Below, piece after piece: positions 9,324-16,850 of a stretch of 40,819 bases of DNA (position 1 is its first letter; every line of letters begins with the position of its first letter). The notes under the pieces are model-generated. The model saw only the letters and a list, made by a program, of their open reading frames with translations. It did not search any database and was not told the origin of the DNA. The position numbers were made by a program, and so were the translations under genes. The stretch is from Prevotella sp. GTDB taxonomy: Bacteria; Bacteroidota; Bacteroidia; Bacteroidales; Bacteroidaceae. The stretch lies in contig JAEEPZ010000025.1 of assembly GCA_016285055.1 (NCBI GenBank), forward strand, positions 1 through 40,819, in the 5' to 3' direction.

Positions 9324-10313
9324 CTATCTGACAATGCGCTTGACGGCCTTTCCTCCACGGCGCTCAATATAGATGCCGCGGCGCTGGGGCTGGCTGATGC
9401 GCAGACCGTTCATGTCATAGAACGTAGCAGGAGCGGCGTCAGCCCATTGGTCGCTGATGCTGGAGTATGCCTCCATGTCATTCGCATTGTATTCGCGCTT
9501 GCCACCTGTCAGCTGGATGTCACCGTCGGCCTTCACGGCCTTGTCTCCATAGTTGGCAATGGTCAGTGTGCCGCCTGTCATGTAGAAATTGCCAGTGTTC
9601 TCGTCCTCATGCTCGACTGTGATGCCTGTCACGGGGTCGTTGGCCAGTTCCACCTGTATGCCATCTTCGCCAGCACTGCTGATGTTGACGGTGCCACTCT
9701 CCATGAGGAAATACTCCTTGCAGTGGATGGCATCCTTCACTGAGCCGGTGATGTTCAGCGTGGCATTCTTTATCTCTATGTACTCCTTGCTGTAGATGGC
9801 GTGCTTGGCATTGCCCTTGACGTTGAGCGTGCCCTTACCCTTGAACTTGGTATGGCCCTTACTGTGATAGCAGCCGTTGAACTCGTCATTGGCGCCGTCC
9901 TCCAAGGTGCTCGTGGTGCCTTTCTTGGCAGTCACCGAGCATCGCTTGCCATTCTGTATGTTGATGGCAGGGCCTGCAGGGTTGGTCAGGGTCAGGCCGT
10001 TCAGCTCTACGCTGCATTTAAAGGCTCCCTCGAGATAGAACTCGCCATCAGAGGAAGTGCCGGAGAGCACATAGATGATTTCACCGTCCTCGTTGTCTAC
10101 AGTAGGGTTGATGCCGGCAAAGCTCTCGGCCTGAACCAGCTTGACATGCGATGAGGTGCCGCTGCTTACTTTGACATAGGCACTGATGTTGGATGCCACA
10201 GTGACCGTAGCGGTGTTGCCGTTGAACTTCACTTCCACGGTGTTAGCGTCTATGGCACTGACGGTGCTGATGCCAAGGGCAAGGCCCAGCAAGGTGAGTA
10301 ATTTCCTCTTCAT
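9324..10313 (-). CDS. Secreted beta-helix carbohydrate-binding protein (Cthe_2159/DUF4353-like)
   Basis: A 329-residue exported protein with a signal peptide (residues 1-20, ending VSA). The body consists of repeated short strands: strings such as C-S-V-T-A-K-K-G, L-E-D-G, G-K-G-T-L-N-V-K-G, H-A-I-Y-S-K-E-Y-I-E-I, D-A-I-H-C-K-E-Y and E-D-G-I-Q. These are the repeat signature of the right-handed beta-helix family around Clostridium thermocellum Cthe_2159, which binds acidic polysaccharides. The C-terminal 35 residues (FYDMNGLRI ... GIYIERRGGK) match the tail shared by the other exported proteins in this window. It is the third gene of a minus-strand operon, two bases after the 145-aa lipoprotein gene, and ends at a strong terminator. 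Binding specificity is not visible from sequence. Confidence 0.78.
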   Translation of the reverse strand: MKRKLLTLLGLALGISTVSAIDANTVEVKFNGNTATVTVASNISAYVKVSSGTSSHVKLVQAESFAGINPTVDNEDGEIIYVLSGTSSDGEFYLEGAFKCSVELNGLTLTNPAGPAINIQNGKRCSVTAKKGTTSTLEDGANDEFNGCYHSKGHTKFKGKGTLNVKGNAKHAIYSKEYIEIKNATLNITGSVKDAIHCKEYFLMESGTVNISSAGEDGIQVELANDPVTGITVEHEDENTGNFYMTGGTLTIANYGDKAVKADGDIQLTGGKREYNANDMEAYSSISDQWADAAPATFYDMNGLRISQPQRRGIYIERRGGKAVKRIVR

Positions 10314-10315
10314 GG

Positions 10316-10753
10316 CTATTGGTTTTGGGTGACGTTGTTGTCTTGCAAGTCAAAGCCGTAGAATGTCTGCAGCTGGTTGATGTCGCTGAAAAAGCTCACC
10401 ATGTTGGGCAGTTCCTCCTTGGCTATGGGGTCGGTGGTGTTGCTGACGAGTGCAGCAATCTCTTCCTGATGAGTCGAAAGATATGTCTGCAGCTCGGTGA
10501 CATACTGACAGATCTTAGCAGTGTCGGTCTCCTCCATCATCTTTTCCGGCACATTGGCCAGGAGAGCATAGAACTGTGCGCCATCGCCTGCCTTGAGCAG
10601 GGAGTCAAGGGCGCTCACCATCGACTGGGTGCTTTCTGGGGCGTCACCCTGCGGTGCGGCCTCACCTGGTGTCGGTGTGTGTCCCAAGCATGAGGAACAT
10701 GCCGTGAGAAAGAGTGTGGAGGCGGCAACGAGTGCCAGGAATAGTTTCTTCAT
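10316..10753 (-). CDS. Small lipoprotein, helical, unknown function
   Basis: A 145-residue protein with lipoprotein signal MKKLFLALVAAS ... LTACSS (lipid attachment at the Cys of TAC). The start at 10753 is chosen because it begins the signal peptide; an in-frame ATG 36 bases upstream lies inside the neighbouring gene. After a Pro/Gly/Ala-rich linker, the body is helical. The segment LLKAGDGAQFYALLANVPEK resembles LKAGDGNKFVTMLGDVKTK in the gene just upstream, so the two look like diverged duplicates. One base separates it from that gene's stop and two bases from the next start, so all three are surely cotranscribed. I do not recognise a named family. Confidence 0.8.
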   Translation of the reverse strand: MKKLFLALVAASTLFLTACSSCLGHTPTPGEAAPQGDAPESTQSMVSALDSLLKAGDGAQFYALLANVPEKMMEETDTAKICQYVTELQTYLSTHQEEIAALVSNTTDPIAKEELPNMVSFFSDINQLQTFYGFDLQDNNVTQNQ

Positions 10754-10754
10754 A

Positions 10755-11132
10755 TCAGAGGCCTGGAATCTTTTCAAGCAGTTTGCCAATGTCCTGGGTG
10801 CTCAAATCGCTGACAAGGCTCTGAGCTTTCTTGGCGAGCTCGCTGTCGGAAATCTTGCCAATCACCTCGGCCACTTTGTCTTTGTTGTCCACCAAGAACT
10901 TCTGGGCGGCCTGCAGATACTCCTTGGCCTTGCCGGGGTTGTCTTTGAGGAAGCTGATGGCTTTTGTCTTCACGTCGCCCAGCATGGTTACAAACTTGTT
11001 GCCGTCGCCAGCCTTCAGGTTCTCACCCAGCTGACCTACCATTTCATTCGGGTCATCACTCAGATTAGAGTTGGTGCAGGACACCAACGTCATGGCAACG
11101 ATGGCCATCAGTGCAATCATTAACTTTTTCAT
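10755..11132 (-). CDS. Small lipoprotein, helical, unknown function
   Basis: A 125-residue lipoprotein: signal MKKLMIALMAIVAM ... LVSCTN, with a lipidated Cys at about position 19. The mature part is predicted all-helical, Lys-rich, with three roughly repeated helices (GENLKAGDGNKF, AKEYLQAAQKFLVDNKDKV, AKKAQSLVSDLS). It is the first gene of a three-gene minus-strand operon (this lipoprotein, a second related lipoprotein, and a beta-helix carbohydrate-binding protein), driven by the well-formed promoter at 11188-11219. Similar small helical lipoproteins are common in Bacteroidales and mostly unassigned. A role at the outer membrane is inferred only from the lipobox. Confidence 0.82.
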   Translation of the reverse strand: MKKLMIALMAIVAMTLVSCTNSNLSDDPNEMVGQLGENLKAGDGNKFVTMLGDVKTKAISFLKDNPGKAKEYLQAAQKFLVDNKDKVAEVIGKISDSELAKKAQSLVSDLSTQDIGKLLEKIPGL

Positions 11133-11187
11133 ACGCTTGTGTTTTGTTAATTTGTAAATGATTTTGATAAAAAAGCCTATTCGCTGG

Positions 11188-11219
11188 CAAAATTAATAAA
11201 TAAAGCAGACATCTGCAAA
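11188..11219 (-). promoter_or_regulatory. Promoter of the lipoprotein/beta-helix operon
   Basis: On the minus strand, TTTG (11219-11216), 20 bases, then TAATTTTG (11195-11188) fits the Bacteroidetes consensus exactly. The -7 box is 55 bases before the start at 11132. It is back to back with the ROK promoter. Confidence 0.75.
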
Positions 11220-11235
11220 AAAAAAGGAAAAATCT

Positions 11236-11267
11236 TTTGGCCATAATGAAAAAAATAGCTATTTTTG
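11236..11267 (+). promoter_or_regulatory. Promoter of the ROK gene pair
   Basis: TTTG (11236-11239), 20 bases, TATTTTTG (11260-11267), then 34 bases to the ATG at 11302. The two divergent promoters are only 16 bp apart, which would allow a shared regulator. Confidence 0.75.
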
Positions 11268-11301
11268 CCAACAATATAAAAAGAATCTATATTACAAAGC
11301 T

Positions 11302-12282
11302 ATGTTTCAATGTATATCCAAGAGACGTGTGGTAGGAGTTAACATCGGCTTGTACACCACCTCCTATGCTATCGTCGATGTGAGGGGCAATGTCATAGCG
11401 CAAGATGAGTTCCCCACTTTGGAGCATCCTAATATCAATGAATTTGTTGCCTTTCTCACCGAAAGGCTTGTCGAAATGATGGAAGCGAATGGCGGCTATG
11501 ACACCATCCGTTCTGTGGGCGTCGGCGTGTTGAGCGGCAACTTCGTGAAAGGCTGCATTGAGCATTCACCTTGCTTGCCTTGGAAAGGTGAAGTGCCGTT
11601 GGCATCCATGCTGTGCGACCAGCTGGGCATGGCTGTCGCCGTGGGCAACAATGCGCACGTCAGGGCATTGGGCGAGCAGGTCTTCGGCAAGGCGCATGGC
11701 ATGAGCGATTTTATCGTCATCACCTTAGGGCCGGGCATGGGCAGCTGCGTGTTCTCCAATGGGCGTCCACATCTGGGGAACGAAGGCTTTGCGGGCGAGA
11801 TAGGTCATGTGTGTGTCAACCATTATGGCAGAAAATGCAAATGTGGCGGTCATGGCTGTCTGGAGACCTATTGTTCTGAGGAAGGCATCCTCTGCTCTGC
11901 ACAGGAAATAATGGGCAAGAGCGACACGCCTTCACTGTTGCGCCTCCACAATGAGCTCACCTTGGATCATATCATAGAAGCCTGCGAGCAGGGCGATGAG
12001 CTGGCCCGTGAGGTGTTGCGCAACACTGGAGAAATCTTGGGAACAGGCATCTCCAACTACGCATCGGTGGTCAATCCTGAGGCCGTTATTTTCACAGGAA
12101 GAGTGACACGTGCAGGACAATGGCTTTTCGATGAAGTGGAACGGACATTCGAAGAAAATGTCTTCCACAATATGCGAGGCAAAGTGAAGTTCCTCACATC
12201 GACACTCACCGACATCGAGCAGAATGTGCTGGGGGCCAGTGTGCTGGCTTGGCAAGTGAAAGAATACTCATTATTTAAATAG
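11302..12282 (+). CDS. ROK-family protein with substituted catalytic Asp (probable pseudokinase or regulator)
   Basis: A 326-residue ROK (repressor, ORF, kinase) protein without an N-terminal helix-turn-helix, so of the sugar-kinase rather than NagC/XylR-repressor type. The zinc-binding segment is intact: GEIGHVC followed by C-K-C-G-G-H-G-C-L-E. Two acidic residues that define active ROK kinases are replaced. The phosphate-loop Asp of D-x-G-x-T is N14 (VNIGLYTTS), and the catalytic base Asp of the N-D-A motif is N117 (GNNAHVRALGE). The adjacent paralogue keeps both Asp residues at the same positions. The fold is probably preserved but phosphoryl transfer impaired; a sensing or partner-subunit role is an inference. 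It is the first gene from the divergent promoter, 12 bases before the second ROK gene. Confidence 0.88.
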   Translation: MFQCISKRRVVGVNIGLYTTSYAIVDVRGNVIAQDEFPTLEHPNINEFVAFLTERLVEMMEANGGYDTIRSVGVGVLSGNFVKGCIEHSPCLPWKGEVPLASMLCDQLGMAVAVGNNAHVRALGEQVFGKAHGMSDFIVITLGPGMGSCVFSNGRPHLGNEGFAGEIGHVCVNHYGRKCKCGGHGCLETYCSEEGILCSAQEIMGKSDTPSLLRLHNELTLDHIIEACEQGDELAREVLRNTGEILGTGISNYASVVNPEAVIFTGRVTRAGQWLFDEVERTFEENVFHNMRGKVKFLTSTLTDIEQNVLGASVLAWQVKEYSLFK

Positions 12283-12294
12283 AGCAGGCAGAAT

Positions 12295-13275
12295 ATGACT
12301 GAGAGTATTATCAAGAATCGCGTCATTGGCGTTGACATCAGTATCGACCGCACCAGCTATGCCATCGTTGATGTGCGGGGCAACATCATAGCCCGCGACG
12401 GCTTTAGCACACAGGACTATGCCACTGCGACCGAGTATGTAAGTGCCCTGAGCGAAAAAGTGGTGATGATGGCGGAGGAGAATGGTGGCTATGAGTATAT
12501 CCGCTCAATGGGCATCAGCTCGCCAAGTGCCAATTATCGCACCGGCTGTATTGAGAACGCACCCAACTTGCACTGGAAGGGCGTTGTGCCTCTGGCAGCT
12601 ATGTTGCGCGACCGTTTGGGCATAGCCGTAGCGCTGGGCAACGATGCACATGTCACGGCGCTGGGCGAACACACCTATGGTGCAGCACATGGCATGAACA
12701 ATTTTATTGTCATGGCAATGGGTCATGGCATTGGCAGCTGCATCTTCTCTAATGGCAAGGTACATTTAGGGGCTGAAGGCTATGCGGGCGAAATAGGCCA
12801 TGCCTGTGCCGTACCCCATGGCCGTGTCTGCGGATGTGGCAAGAAGGGTTGCCTGGAGGCCTATTGTGGGGCCAAGGGCATTGTCGCCACAGCAAGGGAG
12901 ATGATGGCTGAGAGCGATTCGCCCACTCTGATGCGCAATGCCCCGAAGCTGACACCGAAAATCATCTATGAGTTTTGTAGTCAAGGCGATGCGATGGCTA
13001 TAGAGGTATTCCGTCGTACTGGCAAGATGTTGGGTTTTGTCATGGCTGCCTATGCCAGCATACTCGACCCTGAGGCCATCATCTTCACAGGCGGCATTGC
13101 TCATGCCGGCAACTATCTGTTGATTCCAGCAAGTGAGGAATTTGAGAAATACGTGTTCCACAACACTCGCAATCATGTGAAGTTCCTTGTCTCCGCCCTT
13201 GAAGACCACGAGCGCGATGTCCTTGGCGCCAGTGCCCTCGCCTGGGGCATCAAGGAATACTCTCTCTTCAAATAA
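12295..13275 (+). CDS. ROK-family sugar kinase (glucokinase-like)
   Basis: A 326-residue ROK kinase of the same length as, and collinear with, the preceding gene; both end in K-E-Y-S-L-F-K. Active-site residues are present: D in GVDIS near the N-terminus, D117 in GNDAHVTALGE as catalytic base, GEIGHAC, and the zinc knuckle C-G-C-G-K-K-G-C-L-E. It should phosphorylate a hexose such as glucose, N-acetylglucosamine or N-acetylmannosamine with ATP in the cytoplasm; the exact sugar cannot be read from the sequence. The P-loop-like motif is D-I-S-I-D-R-T-S rather than the common D-I-G-G-T, so the ATP site is not textbook. It is cotranscribed with the Asn-substituted paralogue 12 bases upstream. Confidence 0.9.
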   Translation: MTESIIKNRVIGVDISIDRTSYAIVDVRGNIIARDGFSTQDYATATEYVSALSEKVVMMAEENGGYEYIRSMGISSPSANYRTGCIENAPNLHWKGVVPLAAMLRDRLGIAVALGNDAHVTALGEHTYGAAHGMNNFIVMAMGHGIGSCIFSNGKVHLGAEGYAGEIGHACAVPHGRVCGCGKKGCLEAYCGAKGIVATAREMMAESDSPTLMRNAPKLTPKIIYEFCSQGDAMAIEVFRRTGKMLGFVMAAYASILDPEAIIFTGGIAHAGNYLLIPASEEFEKYVFHNTRNHVKFLVSALEDHERDVLGASALAWGIKEYSLFK

Positions 13276-13280
13276 GCCCC

Positions 13281-13370
13281 TAAAATCCTCTAAAATCCTC
13301 TATAGTCCTCTAAAATCCTCTATAGTCCTCTAAAATCCTCTAAAATCCTCTCCAGTTCTCTCCAGTCCTC
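13281..13370 (+). repeat. Nine-unit 10-bp tandem repeat upstream of the men genes
   Basis: Nine consecutive 10-mers: TAAATCCTC-type units written TAAAATCCTC (five copies), TATAGTCCTC (two), then TCCAGTTCTC and TCCAGTCCTC. A run of nine A leads straight into the ATG at 13379. It fills the whole gap between the ROK pair and the menaquinone genes. The purine/pyrimidine bias and perfect phasing suggest replication slippage. Confidence 0.95.
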
Positions 13371-13378
13371 AAAAAAAA

Positions 13379-13789
13379 ATGAACGTCGACAGCATCAATC
13401 ACCTTATCACCGACCGGCCAAACCTCAGCACAGCTCTCGGCATGGAGTTTCTCTCCACCCCGGAGGATGACACCTGCATGGCCCGTATGAAGGTGGACGA
13501 GCGCAACCGCCAACCCTTTGGCTTTCTCAGCGGCGGTGCCTCATTAGCCTTGGCAGAGAACGTGGCGGGTGTTGGCTCTTCCGCCCTTTGTCCCGGCTGT
13601 GCCTGTGTCGGCATTGAGGTGAGCGGCAGCCATGTGAAAGCCGTCGTCGAGGGTGACACCGTCACGGCCTATGCACGTCTGCTCAGTCAGGGGTCAACGC
13701 TCCACGTATGGCAGGTAGACATCCGTAACTCAGCCGAAGAGCTGATCTCTTCCGTGCGTGTCACCAATTACATTGTCCGCCACAAATGA
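13379..13789 (+). CDS. menI: Hotdog-fold thioesterase, probable 1,4-dihydroxy-2-naphthoyl-CoA hydrolase
   Basis: A 136-residue PaaI/4HBT-type hotdog thioesterase. The segment QPFGFLSGGASLALAENVAG (about residues 41-60) carries the family's active-site helix with the Gly-Gly turn and catalytic Glu. Strand motifs such as C-V-G-I-E-V-S-G-S-H and G-D-T-V-T-A-Y-A-R-L follow the normal order, and the length is standard. It overlaps menF by four bases (ATGA) and lies two genes before menD. The menaquinone DHNA-CoA hydrolase role is therefore well supported by context; sequence alone says only acyl-CoA thioesterase. The start is the first ATG, directly after the A9 run that ends the 10-bp repeats. 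No TAnnTTTG box is visible upstream, so transcription may come from the ROK promoter or from the repeat tract. Confidence 0.82.
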   Translation: MNVDSINHLITDRPNLSTALGMEFLSTPEDDTCMARMKVDERNRQPFGFLSGGASLALAENVAGVGSSALCPGCACVGIEVSGSHVKAVVEGDTVTAYARLLSQGSTLHVWQVDIRNSAEELISSVRVTNYIVRHK

Positions 13790-14985
13790 ACAGCTTTGCC
13801 ATCTTCCGACTGCCTCATGCCGACAGCTGCCAGTTCATAGAAGGTGAGAGCGTGGTCATCCCATCGCTGGCTGAGATCGACCAGCAGCAGGGCTTTCTCC
13901 TTGCACCCTTCAAACCTTCCGACAAAGAACCCATTGTACTCATCAAAGGTGAGGCGAGAATGATTTCAACTCTCAACCCCCAACAAACGTCTCTCAACTC
14001 TCAACAAACGTCTCTCAACACTCAACTCTCAACTCTCAACTCCCACAAGTCCTACTCCGACACCTTCAGCATCTTTCATCAAGCTTTGCTCAACGGTCAG
14101 TTCCAAAAGATAGTGCTGGCCCGCTGCGCTACCGAAGCCCATGATGGCAGCATCACGCCGATAGCCTTATTCCACCAAGCCTGCCAGCTTTATCCCCGCA
14201 TGTTTGTGGCGCTGGTGAGCACCCCTCAGAGTGGCACCTGGCTCACCGCTTCTCCAGAGATTTTGTTAGAGCATCTTCCCGATGACCGATGGCGCACCAT
14301 TGCCTTGGCTGGTACCATGCGGTTGCGCTCTGATAAAGCCGACAATGAAGGGCAGCACCTGCGGTGGTCGGCGAAGAACATACAGGAGCAGCGCCATGTG
14401 TCTTCCTATATTGCCAATGTGCTCCGCCGCTTCTCCGACGATGTGCATGAAGAGGGTCCGCGCACCATTCGAGCCGCTCATCTGGTGCATCTGCGCAGCG
14501 ACTTCACCTTCACTATCAATAAAGAATGTACGCGCGTAGGAGAGCTCCTGCAAGCTCTCCATCCCACACCTGCCGTATGCGGTCTGCCCAAGGAGGAAGC
14601 ACAGCGCTTCATCATCGCAAACGAGCGCACTCCTCGTCACTACTACAGTGGCTTCATGGGACCCTTCAACCTGCCCCAAAAACCTCAACCCTCATCTCTT
14701 ACCCCCCAACAAACGTCTCTCAACTCTCAACCCTCAACTCTCAACTCTCACCAAACGTCTCTCAACTCTCAACCCTCAACTCTCAACCAAACAACTCTCA
14801 ACCAAACAACTCTCAACTCTCATCTCTACGTCTCGCTCCGCTGTATGAACATCACCGACAGCGCCTGTCACCTCTATGCCGGTGGCGGATTGCTGCGCGA
14901 GAGCGTAGAGCAACAGGAGTGGCTTGAAACAGAAGCGAAGATGGAAACCATGCGGCGTCTTTTGGAGATGCAAAGCAAGGAGTAA
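13786..14985 (+). CDS. menF: Isochorismate synthase with two repeat-derived insertions
   Basis: A 399-residue chorismate-binding enzyme that converts chorismate to isochorismate, the first step of menaquinone synthesis. Family landmarks in order: K108 in FQKIVLAR (general base), T-A-S-P-E, T-I-A-L-A-G-T-M-R, K-N-I-Q-E-Q-R-H, LHPTPAVCGLPKEEA, YYSGFMG, Y-A-G-G-G and the closing E-T-E-A-K-M-E-T helix. Two stretches do not belong to the fold. Residues about 61-86 and about 301-347 are low-complexity S-L-N-x-Q-x-T-S-L-N sequence encoded by heptamer-type tandem repeats. They fall in surface loops: one after the N-terminal strands, the other in the hairpin between the F-M-G and the L-Y-V-S-L-R strands. 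The core looks intact, so the enzyme is probably active. It is coupled to the thioesterase gene and lies 16 bases before menD. Confidence 0.9.
   Translation: MNSFAIFRLPHADSCQFIEGESVVIPSLAEIDQQQGFLLAPFKPSDKEPIVLIKGEARMISTLNPQQTSLNSQQTSLNTQLSTLNSHKSYSDTFSIFHQALLNGQFQKIVLARCATEAHDGSITPIALFHQACQLYPRMFVALVSTPQSGTWLTASPEILLEHLPDDRWRTIALAGTMRLRSDKADNEGQHLRWSAKNIQEQRHVSSYIANVLRRFSDDVHEEGPRTIRAAHLVHLRSDFTFTINKECTRVGELLQALHPTPAVCGLPKEEAQRFIIANERTPRHYYSGFMGPFNLPQKPQPSSLTPQQTSLNSQPSTLNSHQTSLNSQPSTLNQTTLNQTTLNSHLYVSLRCMNITDSACHLYAGGGLLRESVEQQEWLETEAKMETMRRLLEMQSKE
13966..14043 (+). repeat. Intragenic heptamer-based repeat, first menF insertion
   Basis: Tandem CTCAACT/CTCAACA-type heptamers and a 21-bp unit (containing CAACAAACGTCT) repeated about three times, in frame inside menF. 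Three heptamers make seven codons, so the total stays in frame; gain or loss of a single heptamer would not. Confidence 0.93.
14683..14826 (+). repeat. Intragenic heptamer-based repeat, second menF insertion
   Basis: About 140 bp of the same repeat family as at 13966-14043: CAAACGTCTCTCAACTCTCAA blocks, CTCAACC heptamers and two CAAACAACTCTCAAC units. The tract is free of stops in more than one forward frame. Confidence 0.93.
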
Positions 14986-15001
14986 GTATGATTTGGACCT
15001 C

Positions 15002-16690
15002 ATGTATAGCAACAAGCAAAGCGTCAATATCCTCACGAGTCTGTTGGTGGCCCATGGTGTGAAGCACGCCGTGGTCTGCCCGGGCAGCAGGAATGTTCCC
15101 ATCGTTCACAATCTCAACGAGTGTCCCCACATCACCTGTCACCCCGTCACCGACGAGCGCTCGGCTGGATTCTTTGCTCTCGGCATTGCTCAGGCCACCG
15201 ACGAACCTGTGGCCGTCTGTGTCACCAGCGGCACTGCCCTGCTCAACCTCGCGCCGGCAGTGGCTGAGGCGCACTATCAGCACCAGTCACTCATCGTCAT
15301 CTCAGCCGACCGTCCTGCACCGTGGATTGACCAGCTCGACGGACAGACGCTCCGCCAGCCAGGGGCCTTGGAGCCTTGGGTGAAGAAAACAGTCACATTG
15401 CCCGAGGTCGACCCGGCAGCTCCTCAACTCAGTGCGTGGCATTGCAACCGTCTGGTCAACGAAGCTCTGATAGAGGCTACCGACGACACACGACCCTGTG
15501 TCCACATCAACGTGCCGCTGAGCGAGCCGCTGTTCGACTTCACCACCCACCAACTGCCTGTTGAGCGTGTCATACGCCGATTCTATCCTGCCATAGACTA
15601 CAGCTGTCTGCCTCAGCAGCTCATCGACGACCTGACACAGGCTGAGCGACCGCTCATCGTCTTCGGACAGCTCAGTCCACGCCGTTTCCACTATGAGGAC
15701 GTCGACCATCTCTTCAGCCATGTCATCGTGCTTCACGAGGCACCGGCACCCTTCACCAGCGTCAGTCTGATTGATGATGCCCTGAGCGCTGCGGCAGCAC
15801 AGCTTCACGATCTGAGTCCCGACTTCATTCTACATGTCGGCGATGCCATTGTCAGCAAGCTTCTGAAGCGATTCCTCCGTCAGGCCACCGATGCACGCAC
15901 ATGGCGCATCAGTCTGACGGGCGACGTGGAAGACACTTTCCAAAACCTCTGCGGCATAGTCACCGGCGATGCCGAGGCCGTGCTGCAAGCACTGAACAGA
16001 AAGCTGTCTGCCTGCAGACTGGCACATATTGGCGAACAGAGAAGTTACCGCAGACAGTGGCTCAGCCTGCTGCGCAATGCCTGCCAACGCCTTGACAGCA
16101 CACCGCTCTTTTTCAGCGAGGAGGGAGCCGTCAGACTTCTCGAGCAGCACCTTGCCAATCGCTTCTCTCCTCTGACGTCTCAATTCCCCCATCCCGACGT
16201 ACACTACGCCAACAGCACTGCCATCCGCCTGGCCAACCGCTTTGCGCAGGGGCATCCTGTGTGGTGCAACCGTGGCACCAACGGCATCGAGGGCTCACTC
16301 AGCACAGCAGTGGGATTTGCTGCGGCAAAGCAGCACACACCACAGCCGCCCACCTTCTGCGTCATAGGCGACCTCAGCTTCTTCTACGACCAGAACGCTC
16401 TCTGGAACACCTGCCTGCCTCACCTCAACCTGCGCATCCTCTTGCTCAACAATGGCCACGGCGCCATCTTCTTCCACCTGCCGGGACTCAGCCAGAGTCC
16501 TGCCGCCGACACCCTCATCGCAGCGCGTCATCACACCACAGCCGAAGGCATCTGCCTCCAGAACGGAGTGGCACACCGCTCGGCATGCAACATCGAGCAG
16601 CTGCAACAAGGCATTGAGTGGCTGGCTGACGACGATGTGTCATCGTCAGTAAGGCTGTTGGAAGTGAGGCTGTCATCCTCTGACAGCTGA
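15002..16690 (+). CDS. menD: 2-succinyl-5-enolpyruvyl-6-hydroxy-3-cyclohexene-1-carboxylate synthase
   Basis: A 562-residue thiamine-diphosphate enzyme joining isochorismate and 2-oxoglutarate in menaquinone synthesis. It shows the MenD signature C-P-G-S-R-N (residues 26-31), E52 in VTDERSAGFFALG (activates the cofactor), the TSGTALLNLAPAV segment, and the ThDP/Mg motif G456-D-L-S ... N-N-G-H-G-A-I-F near 483-490. The length matches the family. ATG 15002, 16 bases after menF, is chosen. An open frame upstream starts inside menF and an ATG at 14988 is out of frame. It is the last gene of the menI-menF-menD group. menB, menC and menE, often next in Bacteroidales, are not present downstream, where repeat DNA begins. 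Confidence 0.96.
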   Translation: MYSNKQSVNILTSLLVAHGVKHAVVCPGSRNVPIVHNLNECPHITCHPVTDERSAGFFALGIAQATDEPVAVCVTSGTALLNLAPAVAEAHYQHQSLIVISADRPAPWIDQLDGQTLRQPGALEPWVKKTVTLPEVDPAAPQLSAWHCNRLVNEALIEATDDTRPCVHINVPLSEPLFDFTTHQLPVERVIRRFYPAIDYSCLPQQLIDDLTQAERPLIVFGQLSPRRFHYEDVDHLFSHVIVLHEAPAPFTSVSLIDDALSAAAAQLHDLSPDFILHVGDAIVSKLLKRFLRQATDARTWRISLTGDVEDTFQNLCGIVTGDAEAVLQALNRKLSACRLAHIGEQRSYRRQWLSLLRNACQRLDSTPLFFSEEGAVRLLEQHLANRFSPLTSQFPHPDVHYANSTAIRLANRFAQGHPVWCNRGTNGIEGSLSTAVGFAAAKQHTPQPPTFCVIGDLSFFYDQNALWNTCLPHLNLRILLLNNGHGAIFFHLPGLSQSPAADTLIAARHHTTAEGICLQNGVAHRSACNIEQLQQGIEWLADDDVSSSVRLLEVRLSSSDS

Positions 16691-16710
16691 GCGGCAGGAC
16701 GTAGGCAGGT

Positions 16711-16850
16711 ACATCGCCCTTGGGGACGGCAGATTACAGGCAGGAACATCGCCCTAAGGGACGGCAGATTACAGGCAGGGACATCGCCCTAAGGGACGGC
16801 AGATTACAGACAGGGACATCGCCCTTGGGGACTCCGTAAGGCACTCCCCT
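16711..16850 (+). repeat. Four-unit 35-bp tandem repeat after menD
   Basis: Units starting ACATCGCCCT occur at 16711, 16746, 16781 and 16816, an exact 35-bp period. Each contains a small CCCT-A-AGGG or CCCTTGGGG palindrome and the string GGCAGATTACAG. The units abut without spacers, so this is not a CRISPR array. Similar text (ACAGGCAGGG followed by GCCC) recurs at 29220-29260. Confidence 0.9.

Noticed and set aside
16711..16850. CRISPR-like regular repeats
   Set aside because: The 35-bp units abut with no unique spacers, and no cas gene is nearby.
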